Shown here: piece after piece, positions 25,117 through 32,686 of the stretch
Numbering within the stretch: position 1 is the first letter of the stretch
Layout: every line of letters starts with the position of its first letter
Origin: a bacterium
GTDB taxonomy: Bacteria; Vulcanimicrobiota; Xenobia; Xenobiales; JADMJV01
Length of the DNA: 64,000 bases
Direction: 5' to 3'
Assembly (NCBI GenBank): GCA_030149525.1
Contig: JASBRJ010000363.1
Coordinates: forward strand, 28,285 to 92,284
Translations under genes and position numbers: made by a program
Notes under the pieces: generated by a model
What the model saw: only the letters and a program-made list of their open reading frames with translations
What the model was told of the DNA's origin: nothing
The model's database searches: none

Positions 25117-25145
25117 TTGATGAAAAGACGGATTTTCACTATAGT
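25117..25145 (+). promoter_or_regulatory. promoter of the coiled-coil/SPFH pair
   Basis: TTGATG (25117-25122) and TATAGT (25140-25145) with a 17-base spacer; predicted start near 25152. AGGAG at 25175-25179 then serves the ATG at 25183. Confidence 0.65.
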
Positions 25146-25182
25146 GGAAGAGTCGGGTGAAAGCCTGAGGAAGTAGGAGCGT

Positions 25183-25716
25183 ATGGAAGAGGTTAAAGAT
25201 GTTCGCATGGACCAGCGCGAAGGTGCTGGTGCTGTGTTGGATGCGCTAATGAGCAAAATTCCCGGTTTCGGAGGTTACCTCGAGCGAGAGCATCGTCGCG
25301 AGGCCGACCAGAGACACCGTGAATTCCTGGCCAAGCGACTGACGAGTAAAAAAAGCGCTATTCAAGACGTTGGAGAAACCTTGATGGGTAGCGGTGGTCT
25401 CTCCCATCTTACGGCGCTTGATAGTCTCACCAATAAGATTGATCGCCTCGTGGAGCGAACTCGACACGCCAGTTCCGGATTCTCAAGTTTTATGGACAAG
25501 AACGTTGTCGATGCCGCCCGACTGGATCGTATTTACGAACATGATCTCTCGATTCTGGAAGGTGTTGAGGCACTCGACCCCGTCATCGAGAATCTTGACA
25601 ACGCTGCGGACTCCAACGATAACGTTGCCCAAGCTATCAAGAAGGTCAAGAAAGCCCTGGACGAATTGGACGGCCGTCTGGATACTCGTGACAAGATTCT
25701 GAAAGGACTTGAATAA
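25183..25716 (+). CDS. SPFH-associated helical protein, unknown function
   Basis: A 177-residue, charged, almost entirely helical protein without signal peptide or transmembrane segment. It begins with a conserved-looking block, KIPGFGGYLEREHRREADQRHREFL, here cut for length (GFGGYLEREHRREAD), and ends in a coiled coil (AIKKVKKALDELDGRLDTRDKILKGLE, again only partly needed). Comparable small proteins sit upstream of SPFH/virion-core-like genes in several phyla. The stop is two bases before the SPFH start, so both are made together. I do not know its function; a role as a partner or regulator of SPFH assemblies is an inference from position. Confidence 0.7.
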   Translation: MEEVKDVRMDQREGAGAVLDALMSKIPGFGGYLEREHRREADQRHREFLAKRLTSKKSAIQDVGETLMGSGGLSHLTALDSLTNKIDRLVERTRHASSGFSSFMDKNVVDAARLDRIYEHDLSILEGVEALDPVIENLDNAADSNDNVAQAIKKVKKALDELDGRLDTRDKILKGLE

Positions 25717-25718
25717 AT

Positions 25719-26954
25719 ATGTTTTCACGACTCAAGCAGGCGGTTTCTAGCGCCACCAACAGCGTGAAAGAAGGAGTGGCGAACTCGACTTCGGGTGTTC
25801 TCGAAGTCATTGAGTGGACCGACTATCATCCCAATATGCTGGTCAAGCGGGTTCCTGAGTCGGGCCCCGCCGACATCAAATGGGGCGCTCAACTCATCGT
25901 CAGGGAAAGCCAATGCGCCGTCTTCTTTCGCGACGGTAAGGCTCTCGACGTCTTCGGGCCAGGTCGACACACCCTGGAAACCGGGAATTTGCCGTTGCTT
26001 TCGAAGGCGGTCTCCCATGTCACCGGTGGTCACAATCTTTTCACTGCCGAAGTCTACTACATCAATCAGACCGTCATCACTGAAATGAAGTGGGGAACCC
26101 CGAACCCCATCGATATGAAAGATCCGGACCTCGGCTGGGTTCAGTTGAGAGCTTTCGGAACGTTCTCGGTCAAGATCAACGAGCCCCAGCTGTTCGTGAA
26201 CACTCTGGTGGGTGCGCAAAAAATGTACACCTCACAGAGCCTCAATAACTTCCTGAAAGGGAGTGTGAGAACACGCCTCAACGACCTGGTAGGAACGACT
26301 TTCGAGTCCTACGCCAAGATCCGCTCCAACCTGGATGAAATGGCTGCGGCCATGAAGATCAAGGTGCGCGACGATTTCGGAAAGTACGGTATTGAGCTTC
26401 GAGACTTCTTTATCCAGGATGTCAGTGTCCCCGAGGAGATTCAAGAGGCTTTCCGTCTGCGGGCTAAGATGGGTGCGCTCGGAATGCAAGGCCCGGCCGC
26501 TTATCAGCAATATCAAGCGGCCAACGCTATGCGCGATATGGCCAACAACGAGGGAGCCGGTGGCGGAATGATGTCGGCCGGGGCCGGTCTCGGAATGGGG
26601 ATGATGTTCCCGCAGATGATGCAGCAGCATATGGGCCAGGGAGGGTATCCACCCCCAGGTTATCCGCCTCCGGGCTACCCGCCGCAGTATCCTCCTCAAG
26701 GTTATCCACCCCAGGGAGGTTACCCGCCTCAAGGCTATCCGCCCCAAGGTGGCTACCCGCCGCAAGGTGGTCATCCGCCTCAGGGGTATCCGCCCCAGGG
26801 GGGGCCTCAACAAGGGGCACCTCAAGGAGCCCCACCCCAGCAGGCGGCGGACCCCAACCAGGCCAAGATCGCCAAGCTGCAGGAGTTGGTTGAGATGGGT
26901 GTCCTGTCTCAGGAAGAATTCCAGGCCAAGGTGGCTCAGATCACCGGAGGCTAG
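25719..26954 (+). CDS. SPFH-domain protein with YPPQG repeats and SHOCT motif
   Basis: A 411-residue protein of the virion-core-protein/YdjI-like SPFH group. The SPFH region spans about 30-250 (LIVRESQCAVFFRDGKALDVFGPGRHTLET; later VQLRAFGTFSVKINEPQLF and LRDFFIQDVSVPEEIQEAF). Next comes a Gly/Met-rich linker, about a dozen PPQGYP/PPGYP repeats (about 308-365), and a C-terminal SHOCT motif IAKLQELVEMGVLSQEEFQAK. No transmembrane helix is seen. SPFH proteins form membrane microdomain scaffolds or rings; YdjI of Bacillus helps place PspA and other membrane-stress factors. The Pro/Tyr repeats resemble annexin- and rhodopsin-type tails and may drive self-association. Confidence 0.88.
   Translation: MFSRLKQAVSSATNSVKEGVANSTSGVLEVIEWTDYHPNMLVKRVPESGPADIKWGAQLIVRESQCAVFFRDGKALDVFGPGRHTLETGNLPLLSKAVSHVTGGHNLFTAEVYYINQTVITEMKWGTPNPIDMKDPDLGWVQLRAFGTFSVKINEPQLFVNTLVGAQKMYTSQSLNNFLKGSVRTRLNDLVGTTFESYAKIRSNLDEMAAAMKIKVRDDFGKYGIELRDFFIQDVSVPEEIQEAFRLRAKMGALGMQGPAAYQQYQAANAMRDMANNEGAGGGMMSAGAGLGMGMMFPQMMQQHMGQGGYPPPGYPPPGYPPQYPPQGYPPQGGYPPQGYPPQGGYPPQGGHPPQGYPPQGGPQQGAPQGAPPQQAADPNQAKIAKLQELVEMGVLSQEEFQAKVAQITGG
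26642..26812 (+). repeat. PPQGYP-encoding tandem repeat
   Basis: About a dozen imperfect 15-18 base units (for example TATCCGCCCCAAGGTGGC) encode the Gly-Tyr-Pro-Pro-Gln array in the SPFH protein. Confidence 0.85.
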
Positions 26955-26968
26955 GCACCCTCTCTACG

Positions 26969-27005
26969 AAAAAACGCTTCACCCCAGGGTGAGGCGTTTT
27001 TTCTT
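26969..27005. terminator. bidirectional terminator between SPFH gene and ybaK
   Basis: AAAAAACGCTTCACC pairs with GGTGAGGCGTTTTTT (one T-G pair) around a CCAG loop. A-run and T-run flank the stem, so it can stop transcripts from both convergent genes. Confidence 0.92.
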
Positions 27006-27013
27006 TGCTGGTT

Positions 27014-27493
27014 CTATCTCCCTACTTTGACGGCTCGGATGTCCATGACGCGTTTCAGTTCGGAGGGCGCCAATCCCACCAGGAAGCCTCTCTTGCCTCC
27101 GTTGATGAGAATTCGGTTGAGCTCAAGGATGGATTCTTCCACTAAAACAGAGATGGGCCGGCGCGTTCCAAAGGGAGATATGCCGCCGACCTGGTAGCCG
27201 GTCAAGCGGTGGGCCGTCTTGGGATCGCAGGGGCGGCAAGATTTGACGTTCAAAATTCGAGCCAATTCTTTGGCTGAGACCTCTTTGTCTCCGTGCATAA
27301 GAACCAGATACGGTCTTTTCTCTTCGTCCTCAAACACCAGAGTCTTAATGACCTGATGTTCTGGAAAACCAAGCTCTCGGGAGCTCACTTTCGTACCCCC
27401 TCGCTCCTCATAGGCGTAGGGATGCTCGGTGAATTCCACACGCTGCTCGCGAAGAAACCTCACAGCAGGTGTAACGGGACTTTTCTTAGCCAT
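27014..27493 (-). CDS. ybaK: Cys-tRNA(Pro)/Cys-tRNA(Cys) deacylase YbaK
   Basis: A 159-residue protein of the YbaK/EbsC trans-editing family, which hydrolyses Cys-tRNA(Pro) mis-made by prolyl-tRNA synthetase. Length and motifs fit: TPAVRFLREQRVEFTEHPYAYE at the N-terminus, QVIKTLVFEDEEKRPYLVLMHGD with the conserved lysine in VIKTL, CDPKTAHRLTGYQVGGISPFG (cut: RLTGYQVGGISPFG) and FLVGLAPSELKRVMDIRAV. The cytosolic enzyme needs no partner. It stands alone between a terminator and a divergently transcribed exported protein. Confidence 0.94.
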   Translation of the reverse strand: MAKKSPVTPAVRFLREQRVEFTEHPYAYEERGGTKVSSRELGFPEHQVIKTLVFEDEEKRPYLVLMHGDKEVSAKELARILNVKSCRPCDPKTAHRLTGYQVGGISPFGTRRPISVLVEESILELNRILINGGKRGFLVGLAPSELKRVMDIRAVKVGR

Positions 27494-27580
27494 AATCTGA
27501 GGTTTGGGAGAGATGAGACAACTCCCTGGCCGACGTCGAGGTTACAATCCTGTTAAATCCTTCGCCTCTCGCTTCCGCTC

Positions 27581-27589
27581 TGGTATAAT
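27581..27589 (+). promoter_or_regulatory. extended -10 promoter of the exported protein gene
   Basis: TGGTATAAT (27581-27589) is a perfect extended -10; the -35 region (TTCGCC near 27561) is poor. Predicted start near 27596, about 11 bases before the ATG at 27607. Confidence 0.6.
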
Positions 27590-27606
27590 CGGCACGGAGA
27601 GTCTAC

Positions 27607-28566
27607 ATGAAGAGATTGTTTAAGATAAGCGTTATAGGATTCGTCCTGGCAACCATAATCGCCGTCTCGGCCTTGCCCACTATGGCAGGTCGCCTGAAGT
27701 CATACAACGGGAGCACCGGTGTCTTGATTCTGGAACTGGAAGACAAGTCGACCCGCAAGTTTCAGTTGAGCGACAAGACCAAGGTCGAGTGGATGGGTCG
27801 CAACACTCATCCCAGTGCTCTGAGAGCCGGTGCCAAGATCTCTATCCAGATAGCGGGGGCTCTGAATTCGGTGCCTCTGAAGGCGGCCAAAATTGTGGAC
27901 TGGGGTAGTTCTGAAAAGATTGTCGCCCAAGGGGCAGTGAGTTCTCCCTACTACACCGCTGTTGCCGAGTATGCATCGACCGCCGGTGGCGGCGGAACTC
28001 CCGACGGCGCGCCCAAGATGGACGGTGGTCACCATCAGACCATGGCCACCATCGCTCACGGCGGTTCTCAGAACCAGCCTCACGGACCTAACGGGCAGGG
28101 CAACGGACTTCAAACAACTCATTCGTCCCCGAACTCCGGTCCCGCGTACTCCACCACCAATACGGGCGGGCCTTCCAACTACAGCAATTATGGTGATTCC
28201 TACACCGCTCCTCTGGAGATGATGAACATCGACCCCTACTCCAGCAGCGGCCAGATGGGAGCCAACGACGCCGGCACTCTTATGGGCGTCGACAACACAG
28301 CCGACACCACCGGGATGCAGTCCTACGAGTCCGCCTACGGAGGCGCCTCGGAGAGAATGACCGGGCGGATCCTGGAGGCCTCCCTGGAGCAAGGTTTTGT
28401 GGTTTTGCAGTCTTTCGAGCATCCCGATCTCCAAAGAGTCCTTCTCAATCAGGCCAACGCTCCTATGCAACTGCTGGTCCCCGGTCAAATGATCGAAGTG
28501 TCCGGCACCAGAACCCCCCAAGGCTTCAAGGCGACCGAGATCAAAGCCGCCGGTGGTAACTTCTAG
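27607..28566 (+). CDS. exported protein with two small beta-domains, function unknown
   Basis: A 319-residue secreted protein with a signal peptide (about residues 1-27, ending in PTMAG). Residues 28-100 (GRLKSYNGSTGVLILELEDK, STRKFQLSDKTKVEW) and the last 70 (MTGRILEASLEQGFVVLQSF ... GQMIEVSGTRTPQGFKATEI) look like OB-fold/DUF5666-type domains that recur in exported proteins. Between them lies a long low-complexity stretch rich in Gly, Ser, Asn, Thr and His (about 115-240). No catalytic motif is seen. I cannot assign a function; a periplasmic ligand-binding or wall-associated role is possible. Confidence 0.7.
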   Translation: MKRLFKISVIGFVLATIIAVSALPTMAGRLKSYNGSTGVLILELEDKSTRKFQLSDKTKVEWMGRNTHPSALRAGAKISIQIAGALNSVPLKAAKIVDWGSSEKIVAQGAVSSPYYTAVAEYASTAGGGGTPDGAPKMDGGHHQTMATIAHGGSQNQPHGPNGQGNGLQTTHSSPNSGPAYSTTNTGGPSNYSNYGDSYTAPLEMMNIDPYSSSGQMGANDAGTLMGVDNTADTTGMQSYESAYGGASERMTGRILEASLEQGFVVLQSFEHPDLQRVLLNQANAPMQLLVPGQMIEVSGTRTPQGFKATEIKAAGGNF

Positions 28567-28588
28567 AGGATTCCTCATAAGAATTCGA

Positions 28589-28617
28589 AACCTCGACGGA
28601 TGAAGTCGAGGTTTTTT
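28589..28617 (+). terminator. terminator-like hairpin enclosing the start codon of the 3D-domain gene
   Basis: AACCTCGAC (28589-28597) pairs with GTCGAGGTT (28605-28613), followed by TTTTC. The seven-base loop contains the ATG of the next gene at 28600. It has the form of an intrinsic terminator for the preceding exported-protein gene, yet it lies inside the start of the following one. Confidence 0.75.
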
Positions 28618-29064
28618 CTTTTCATATGGACTTTTCTCTGTCTCTTAACCGCATCTGCTGTGGCTCAAGATGTTCCCACACTCGGAGGAGAGATAGCCGA
28701 CATGTTCACTTTCGCCGCTCCCAATCTTGAAGCGCCCCGAAGAAATCCGGTTGAGAAGAAAGAACTTTCCGTCCCCACCGGTGAGGCTAAGGGTGGCCGC
28801 GAACTCGTGGTCTCGGCTTACGCCTACTGTCTTCGCGGACGTACCGCCAGTGGTCGCTATACCAGACGCGGGATCGTGGCTGTGGACCCCAGAGTGATTC
28901 CCTTGGGAAGTCGACTCTACGTTCCCGGGTACGGTTGGGCAGTTGCCGCCGACACGGGCGGAGCTATCGTCGGTAACAAGATTGATCTGTGGATGCCCAC
29001 CTCCGGAGACTGTTATCGATGGGGAGTTCGACGGGTCAAAATTAAGGTTTACCCGCGTCGCTAA
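28600..29064 (+). CDS. secreted 3D-domain protein (MltA-like fold)
   Basis: A 154-residue exported protein. The signal peptide is MKSRFFLFIWTFLCLLTASA, with cleavage near AVAQ. Residues 65-153 are a 3D domain, named for three aspartates: VSAYAYCLRGRTASGRYTR, GIVAVDPRVIPLGSRLYVPG and AVAADTGGAIVGNKIDLWMP, all with their Asp residues. 3D domains share the double-psi barrel of lytic transglycosylase MltA and Rpf-like wall enzymes. The ATG sits in the loop of a terminator-like hairpin and no close ribosome site is visible, so expression is probably low, from read-through, or conditional. Two cysteines may form a disulfide. Confidence 0.85.
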   Translation: MKSRFFLFIWTFLCLLTASAVAQDVPTLGGEIADMFTFAAPNLEAPRRNPVEKKELSVPTGEAKGGRELVVSAYAYCLRGRTASGRYTRRGIVAVDPRVIPLGSRLYVPGYGWAVAADTGGAIVGNKIDLWMPTSGDCYRWGVRRVKIKVYPRR

Positions 29065-29116
29065 AAGCGGCTAAAAAGCGGCCAATAAATGCCGTTCCCA
29101 GGGCCTTCGGTGACAC

Positions 29117-29169
29117 AGGAGGCGTCGCTTATGACCCGAAACCCTCGGCCTTGGAGGTTCCATTCATGA
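29117..29169 (+). promoter_or_regulatory. 12-codon leader reading frame with its own ribosome site
   Basis: AGGAGG (29117-29122) lies eight bases before ATG at 29131. The frame encodes MTRNPRPWRFHS and ends at TGA 29167-29169, overlapping the ATG of the large aminotransferase fusion (29166) by four bases. The peptide is rich in Arg, Pro and Trp. It may be a leader peptide that couples or gates translation of the operon. Confidence 0.5.
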
Positions 29170-32100
29170 GTGCCAAAGTGCCGTTAGCCCCTATCGTTGA
29201 AGAGATCGCGAATCGGATGGGGTTTTTTGACTTCGAACAAGAGGGGCCCAACGCACCTCTGGAAATTACAGCCGCAGCCGTTGCCGGTCTACGTTTCTTC
29301 GGAGAAAAATTGAAGCTCGACGACCTGGCCGAGCACCTTCCCGTGGAGTATGCCGAAGACGTCTCCTCGGTCATTTTTCCGCAAGTCATCAAGCTTTCAG
29401 AAGTTCCCAATTGGCGGCGCACGACACGGGAGTTCTTCAGAATCCTGTCGGAAGAAAATCCGCGAGCCCTGGGGCGGTGGGAACTCTCCAACTGGGACAA
29501 GCCTCGCACCCCTGAAAGCGGACTCGACGACCTACCTCTCTCCAAATCTTTCCTCGACCGTTCCTACAAGGGCGAGTTTATCGTCCGCGAAAAGAAGCCC
29601 ATGGTCGCCGACTACAGGCGGAGTCGCCGCAATTATCTGGCCTCCGTGGATCAGGATGGAAGCGTTCCGGCCGTTCTCCTCATGGATGCCTCCTCGCAGA
29701 TAGCGTCCCATCTCCTGGGGTTTAACGGCGCAGCCCTGCGCGGCGTGCTGGCTCACCCCGAGAGCTTCCAGAACCTAGACTACCGAATTCATGATGTCCC
29801 CGCAGAACAGGCGCTCAGAGCGAAGCTGCTCCGTTGGTCGCCTCCTGGAATTGAACATGTGGCCTGGTGCAACTCGGGGACCGAGTCGTGGGAGAAAGCG
29901 GTCCACCTGGCTCATTTGAAGTTTCCTGACAAAGGACCCAAGTGTGTCTGTTTCAAGGGAAGCTTCCATGGGCGCACCTTAATATCGCTCTTCTCTTCCT
30001 GGAATCCGGTCAAGCGCGAGCCGTTCCAACTCAAAGGCTACGAGACGCTTTGGGCGGAGTTTCCGGAAGACAAAGAACCTCATATTGAAAAGAGTGCCGA
30101 TTCTGCATGGCTTGCCCACTGGGAAGGTGCCGGCAACGACGATTTTGCTCCCCCCGAGGTGGATGCTCAGGAGGACCCACTCCTGGCCGAAGAGGTGGCC
30201 TCGCTTATCGAGGTGAGGAATCATATTCTCACGGGGGAGGTCAGTTCTGTCTCGGTGGAGCCGCTCCAATGTGAGGGAGGAGACCGGTTCGCCACCAATC
30301 GATTCTTTCAAACCTTGAGAGTGATGACTCGGGCTATGGGAGTAGCACTCATTTTTGATGAGGTTCAAACCGGTTTCGGCTTGGGCGGATACGAACTGTG
30401 GAGTCAATCCTTCGACCTGAAGACCAGCGAAGGAGAGCCTTTGGGGGCTGATTTCATCAACCTGGCCAAGAAATGCCAGGTGGGCGCGGTGCTCAGTTCC
30501 GTGGAGGACCCTTATCCCACGTCGGCCCACGCCGCATCTTTCTATCGCGGCTACGTCAATGCCAGCATGGTGGATGCGCCTCGGCTGAAGGAGTTGGGTG
30601 ACAAGGTGAGAGAGCGGCTTTTCGAGCTAGCCGCCGAGTACGCCTACGTCACTCACCCAAGAGCCCAGGGACTGGCCTTCGCTTTTGATATGCCCGATCA
30701 AAAGCACGCACTCAATTTCGTGGACCAACGGTTCTATCACGGTTTCATGGTCTACATCGCCGGAGAACGAACTCTTCGGTTCAGGATTCAGCACACCACC
30801 TCCGACCAGGACCTGGATCATATTTTCACCGCGATCCACGAGTCTCTCAGACACATTCGAGCCAACGGGGTGGAGCAGTTGCCGCAAAAGTACGACTACG
30901 TTTGGCCCGACGTAGCCGCTCCTCCGCACCCTGTTCCCATGAGCGTTGGTGAGTTGAGAACGGTCAACTGGGACGTCCTGCTCAGGGCCTTCGGAGAGCT
31001 TTCCGGTCGACGTCGTCAGGAGATGTCGAAACTTCTGGAGCCCAAGCCACTGGAGCAGTATGAGGCTCACTACCGGGAACGGAAGTTCACCTGGCTTGAG
31101 TTCTTGCGATATCTGGCAGGTCGTCAATCGGTTCGCATTCGGCCTCTTCACGCCGGCAACTGGCAGAAGTATAAAGACTCCATCATGGAGCTCGAAGATA
31201 TGGTCTACGAGCCGGGCCGCAGAGATTCAGAGGAGTTTTTGCAAGCAGCGGTCGAGGCCGACAAGAGTCTCTCCTTTGTCGCTTTTGAACGCGATAAACT
31301 CGTGGGGTTCTCTATCGCCGCGCCTCTGCGACAATTCCCTGACGTGAAAGGTCCCGATCAAGATCCGGAACTCAAGAGCGGGAACTATCTCTATTCCGCC
31401 GATGTCCTGGTTCACCCCGAGGCCCGGGGTCGTGGTATCGGGCTTCGGCTCAAAAGACGACAGGCTCAACGGGCTCAAGAGCTGGGCTTTTTAGGGATTC
31501 GAAGCCGCAATAAAGTCGGAATGAAAGGTTCCATGAAGAGGGTCAATCTATCTTTGGGCGGTGTGGAGATCGGCTATTTTCCTGGAGATTACTCAGACGG
31601 CTCCGATTGTCGGTATCTGAACCTTCCCCTCAAGGATGAGGTTCGCCCGCAGTTGAGTTGGTCGTCTGCTATTGAGAATCCCACGGGAGGATTGCTTCCC
31701 AGGGATGCCTGGGCCGACTGGGATTTGGCAGCCATCAACAAGAACAGTCTCTGCAACTGGTGGACGCCCAATATGACTCGATATGTTGAGTGGCTAAGAG
31801 CGCTCTCGCCTCTCGGCCATGTCTTTCTTGCTTCAGGGAGAGACGAGGCGGTGGACAAGTTGGTGAAGTGTCTCATCCACCATCGAAAAGGCGCCTCCAA
31901 GATGGTAAGCTTCGAGGGCTCTTTCTGGGGAGGCGTCACAGCCTGTGCCCGGTCCTTGTCCGATGAACGGTTCGGCAAGTATTTTGACTGGGCTCATGTG
32001 GCCTATCCCTTTCAAGAGGGCGATCCTTTTAAGGGCCTGGACGAGCCGCTGACCGACCGGGAGATTGATTCTCTGGATCAGTTGAGCGAACTTCTGGTGG

Positions 32101-32675
32101 AACCGGAGTCCATTCTGGGCATCGCCATCGAGCCCATTCAAGAGAAGACCGGGCGACGTGTTTCCATCCGGTTTCTCCAGGCGCTCAGAACCCTTTGCGA
32201 CGACACCGGCATCCCGCTGGTTATGAACGAGTCGGCCAGTTGGGCCTACCGGGGAAGTCGAGAACTGTTCTATTGTCAGGCCACCGGCGTGAAGCCTGAC
32301 CTGCTCACCGCTTTTGCCGGAGGGCAACTTGGCCATGTCTTTTGCAACGACAAATATTTTATCCCGAAACCCCTCACCCTGATCTCCACCTGGGACGGCG
32401 ATGAACTCTCCGCTCTCAGATTTCGTGAGCAGATGCATGTTCTTCGCGCTCATCGAGACGATCCCAGGCTTTATGAACTGGATAAGATGATCGGGCCTCG
32501 AGGCGATACCTATCGAGGGAGTGGTCTTCTCTATTTCGACGGCGAAGATCTTCGCTGCTCCGAAGACCTCATCGGTGATGGACACATTTTCTGGCCTGCA
32601 CTCAATCGTTTAGACGAGGCTTGGGACATTCTTGAGCAGCTTTTCAGCCCTCAACCCCAGCCTGCAGGCGTGTAA
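29166..32675 (+). CDS. class III aminotransferase - GNAT acetyltransferase - pseudo-aminotransferase fusion
   Basis: A 1169-residue three-domain protein. About 90-560 is a class III PLP aminotransferase closest in style to L-lysine 6-aminotransferase: CNSGTESWEKAVHLAH, FKGSFHGRTL, VEPLQCEGGDRFATN, IFDEVQTGFGLGG (Asp398) and INLAKKCQVGAV (Lys435/436, the PLP lysine). About 650-800 is a GNAT domain: YSADVLVHPEARGRGIGLRL is the acetyl-CoA loop. About 815-1165 is a second aminotransferase fold (FEGSFWGGVTACARSL, GIAIEPIQEKTGRR), but the PLP Asp is Asn1021 (VMNESASW) and the lysine position is Ala/Gly (LTAFAGGQLGH), so it cannot form the Schiff base. ATG 29166 has GGAGG eight bases upstream; the frame also opens at TTG 29151. 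First gene of a seven-gene operon. Confidence 0.85.
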   Translation: MSAKVPLAPIVEEIANRMGFFDFEQEGPNAPLEITAAAVAGLRFFGEKLKLDDLAEHLPVEYAEDVSSVIFPQVIKLSEVPNWRRTTREFFRILSEENPRALGRWELSNWDKPRTPESGLDDLPLSKSFLDRSYKGEFIVREKKPMVADYRRSRRNYLASVDQDGSVPAVLLMDASSQIASHLLGFNGAALRGVLAHPESFQNLDYRIHDVPAEQALRAKLLRWSPPGIEHVAWCNSGTESWEKAVHLAHLKFPDKGPKCVCFKGSFHGRTLISLFSSWNPVKREPFQLKGYETLWAEFPEDKEPHIEKSADSAWLAHWEGAGNDDFAPPEVDAQEDPLLAEEVASLIEVRNHILTGEVSSVSVEPLQCEGGDRFATNRFFQTLRVMTRAMGVALIFDEVQTGFGLGGYELWSQSFDLKTSEGEPLGADFINLAKKCQVGAVLSSVEDPYPTSAHAASFYRGYVNASMVDAPRLKELGDKVRERLFELAAEYAYVTHPRAQGLAFAFDMPDQKHALNFVDQRFYHGFMVYIAGERTLRFRIQHTTSDQDLDHIFTAIHESLRHIRANGVEQLPQKYDYVWPDVAAPPHPVPMSVGELRTVNWDVLLRAFGELSGRRRQEMSKLLEPKPLEQYEAHYRERKFTWLEFLRYLAGRQSVRIRPLHAGNWQKYKDSIMELEDMVYEPGRRDSEEFLQAAVEADKSLSFVAFERDKLVGFSIAAPLRQFPDVKGPDQDPELKSGNYLYSADVLVHPEARGRGIGLRLKRRQAQRAQELGFLGIRSRNKVGMKGSMKRVNLSLGGVEIGYFPGDYSDGSDCRYLNLPLKDEVRPQLSWSSAIENPTGGLLPRDAWADWDLAAINKNSLCNWWTPNMTRYVEWLRALSPLGHVFLASGRDEAVDKLVKCLIHHRKGASKMVSFEGSFWGGVTACARSLSDERFGKYFDWAHVAYPFQEGDPFKGLDEPLTDREIDSLDQLSELLVEPESILGIAIEPIQEKTGRRVSIRFLQALRTLCDDTGIPLVMNESASWAYRGSRELFYCQATGVKPDLLTAFAGGQLGHVFCNDKYFIPKPLTLISTWDGDELSALRFREQMHVLRAHRDDPRLYELDKMIGPRGDTYRGSGLLYFDGEDLRCSEDLIGDGHIFWPALNRLDEAWDILEQLFSPQPQPAGV

Positions 32676-32686
32676 AGGAGTCAAAG

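Noticed and set aside
25120..25176. An 18-codon reading frame (ATG AAA AGA ...) before the SPFH partner gene
   Set aside because: Its ATG lies before the predicted transcription start (near 25152) of a good promoter that overlaps it, and it has no ribosome site.
27700..28578. A 292-codon minus-strand frame across the exported protein at 27607
   Set aside because: The plus-strand gene has promoter, signal peptide and beta-domain patterns; the antisense translation is low complexity.
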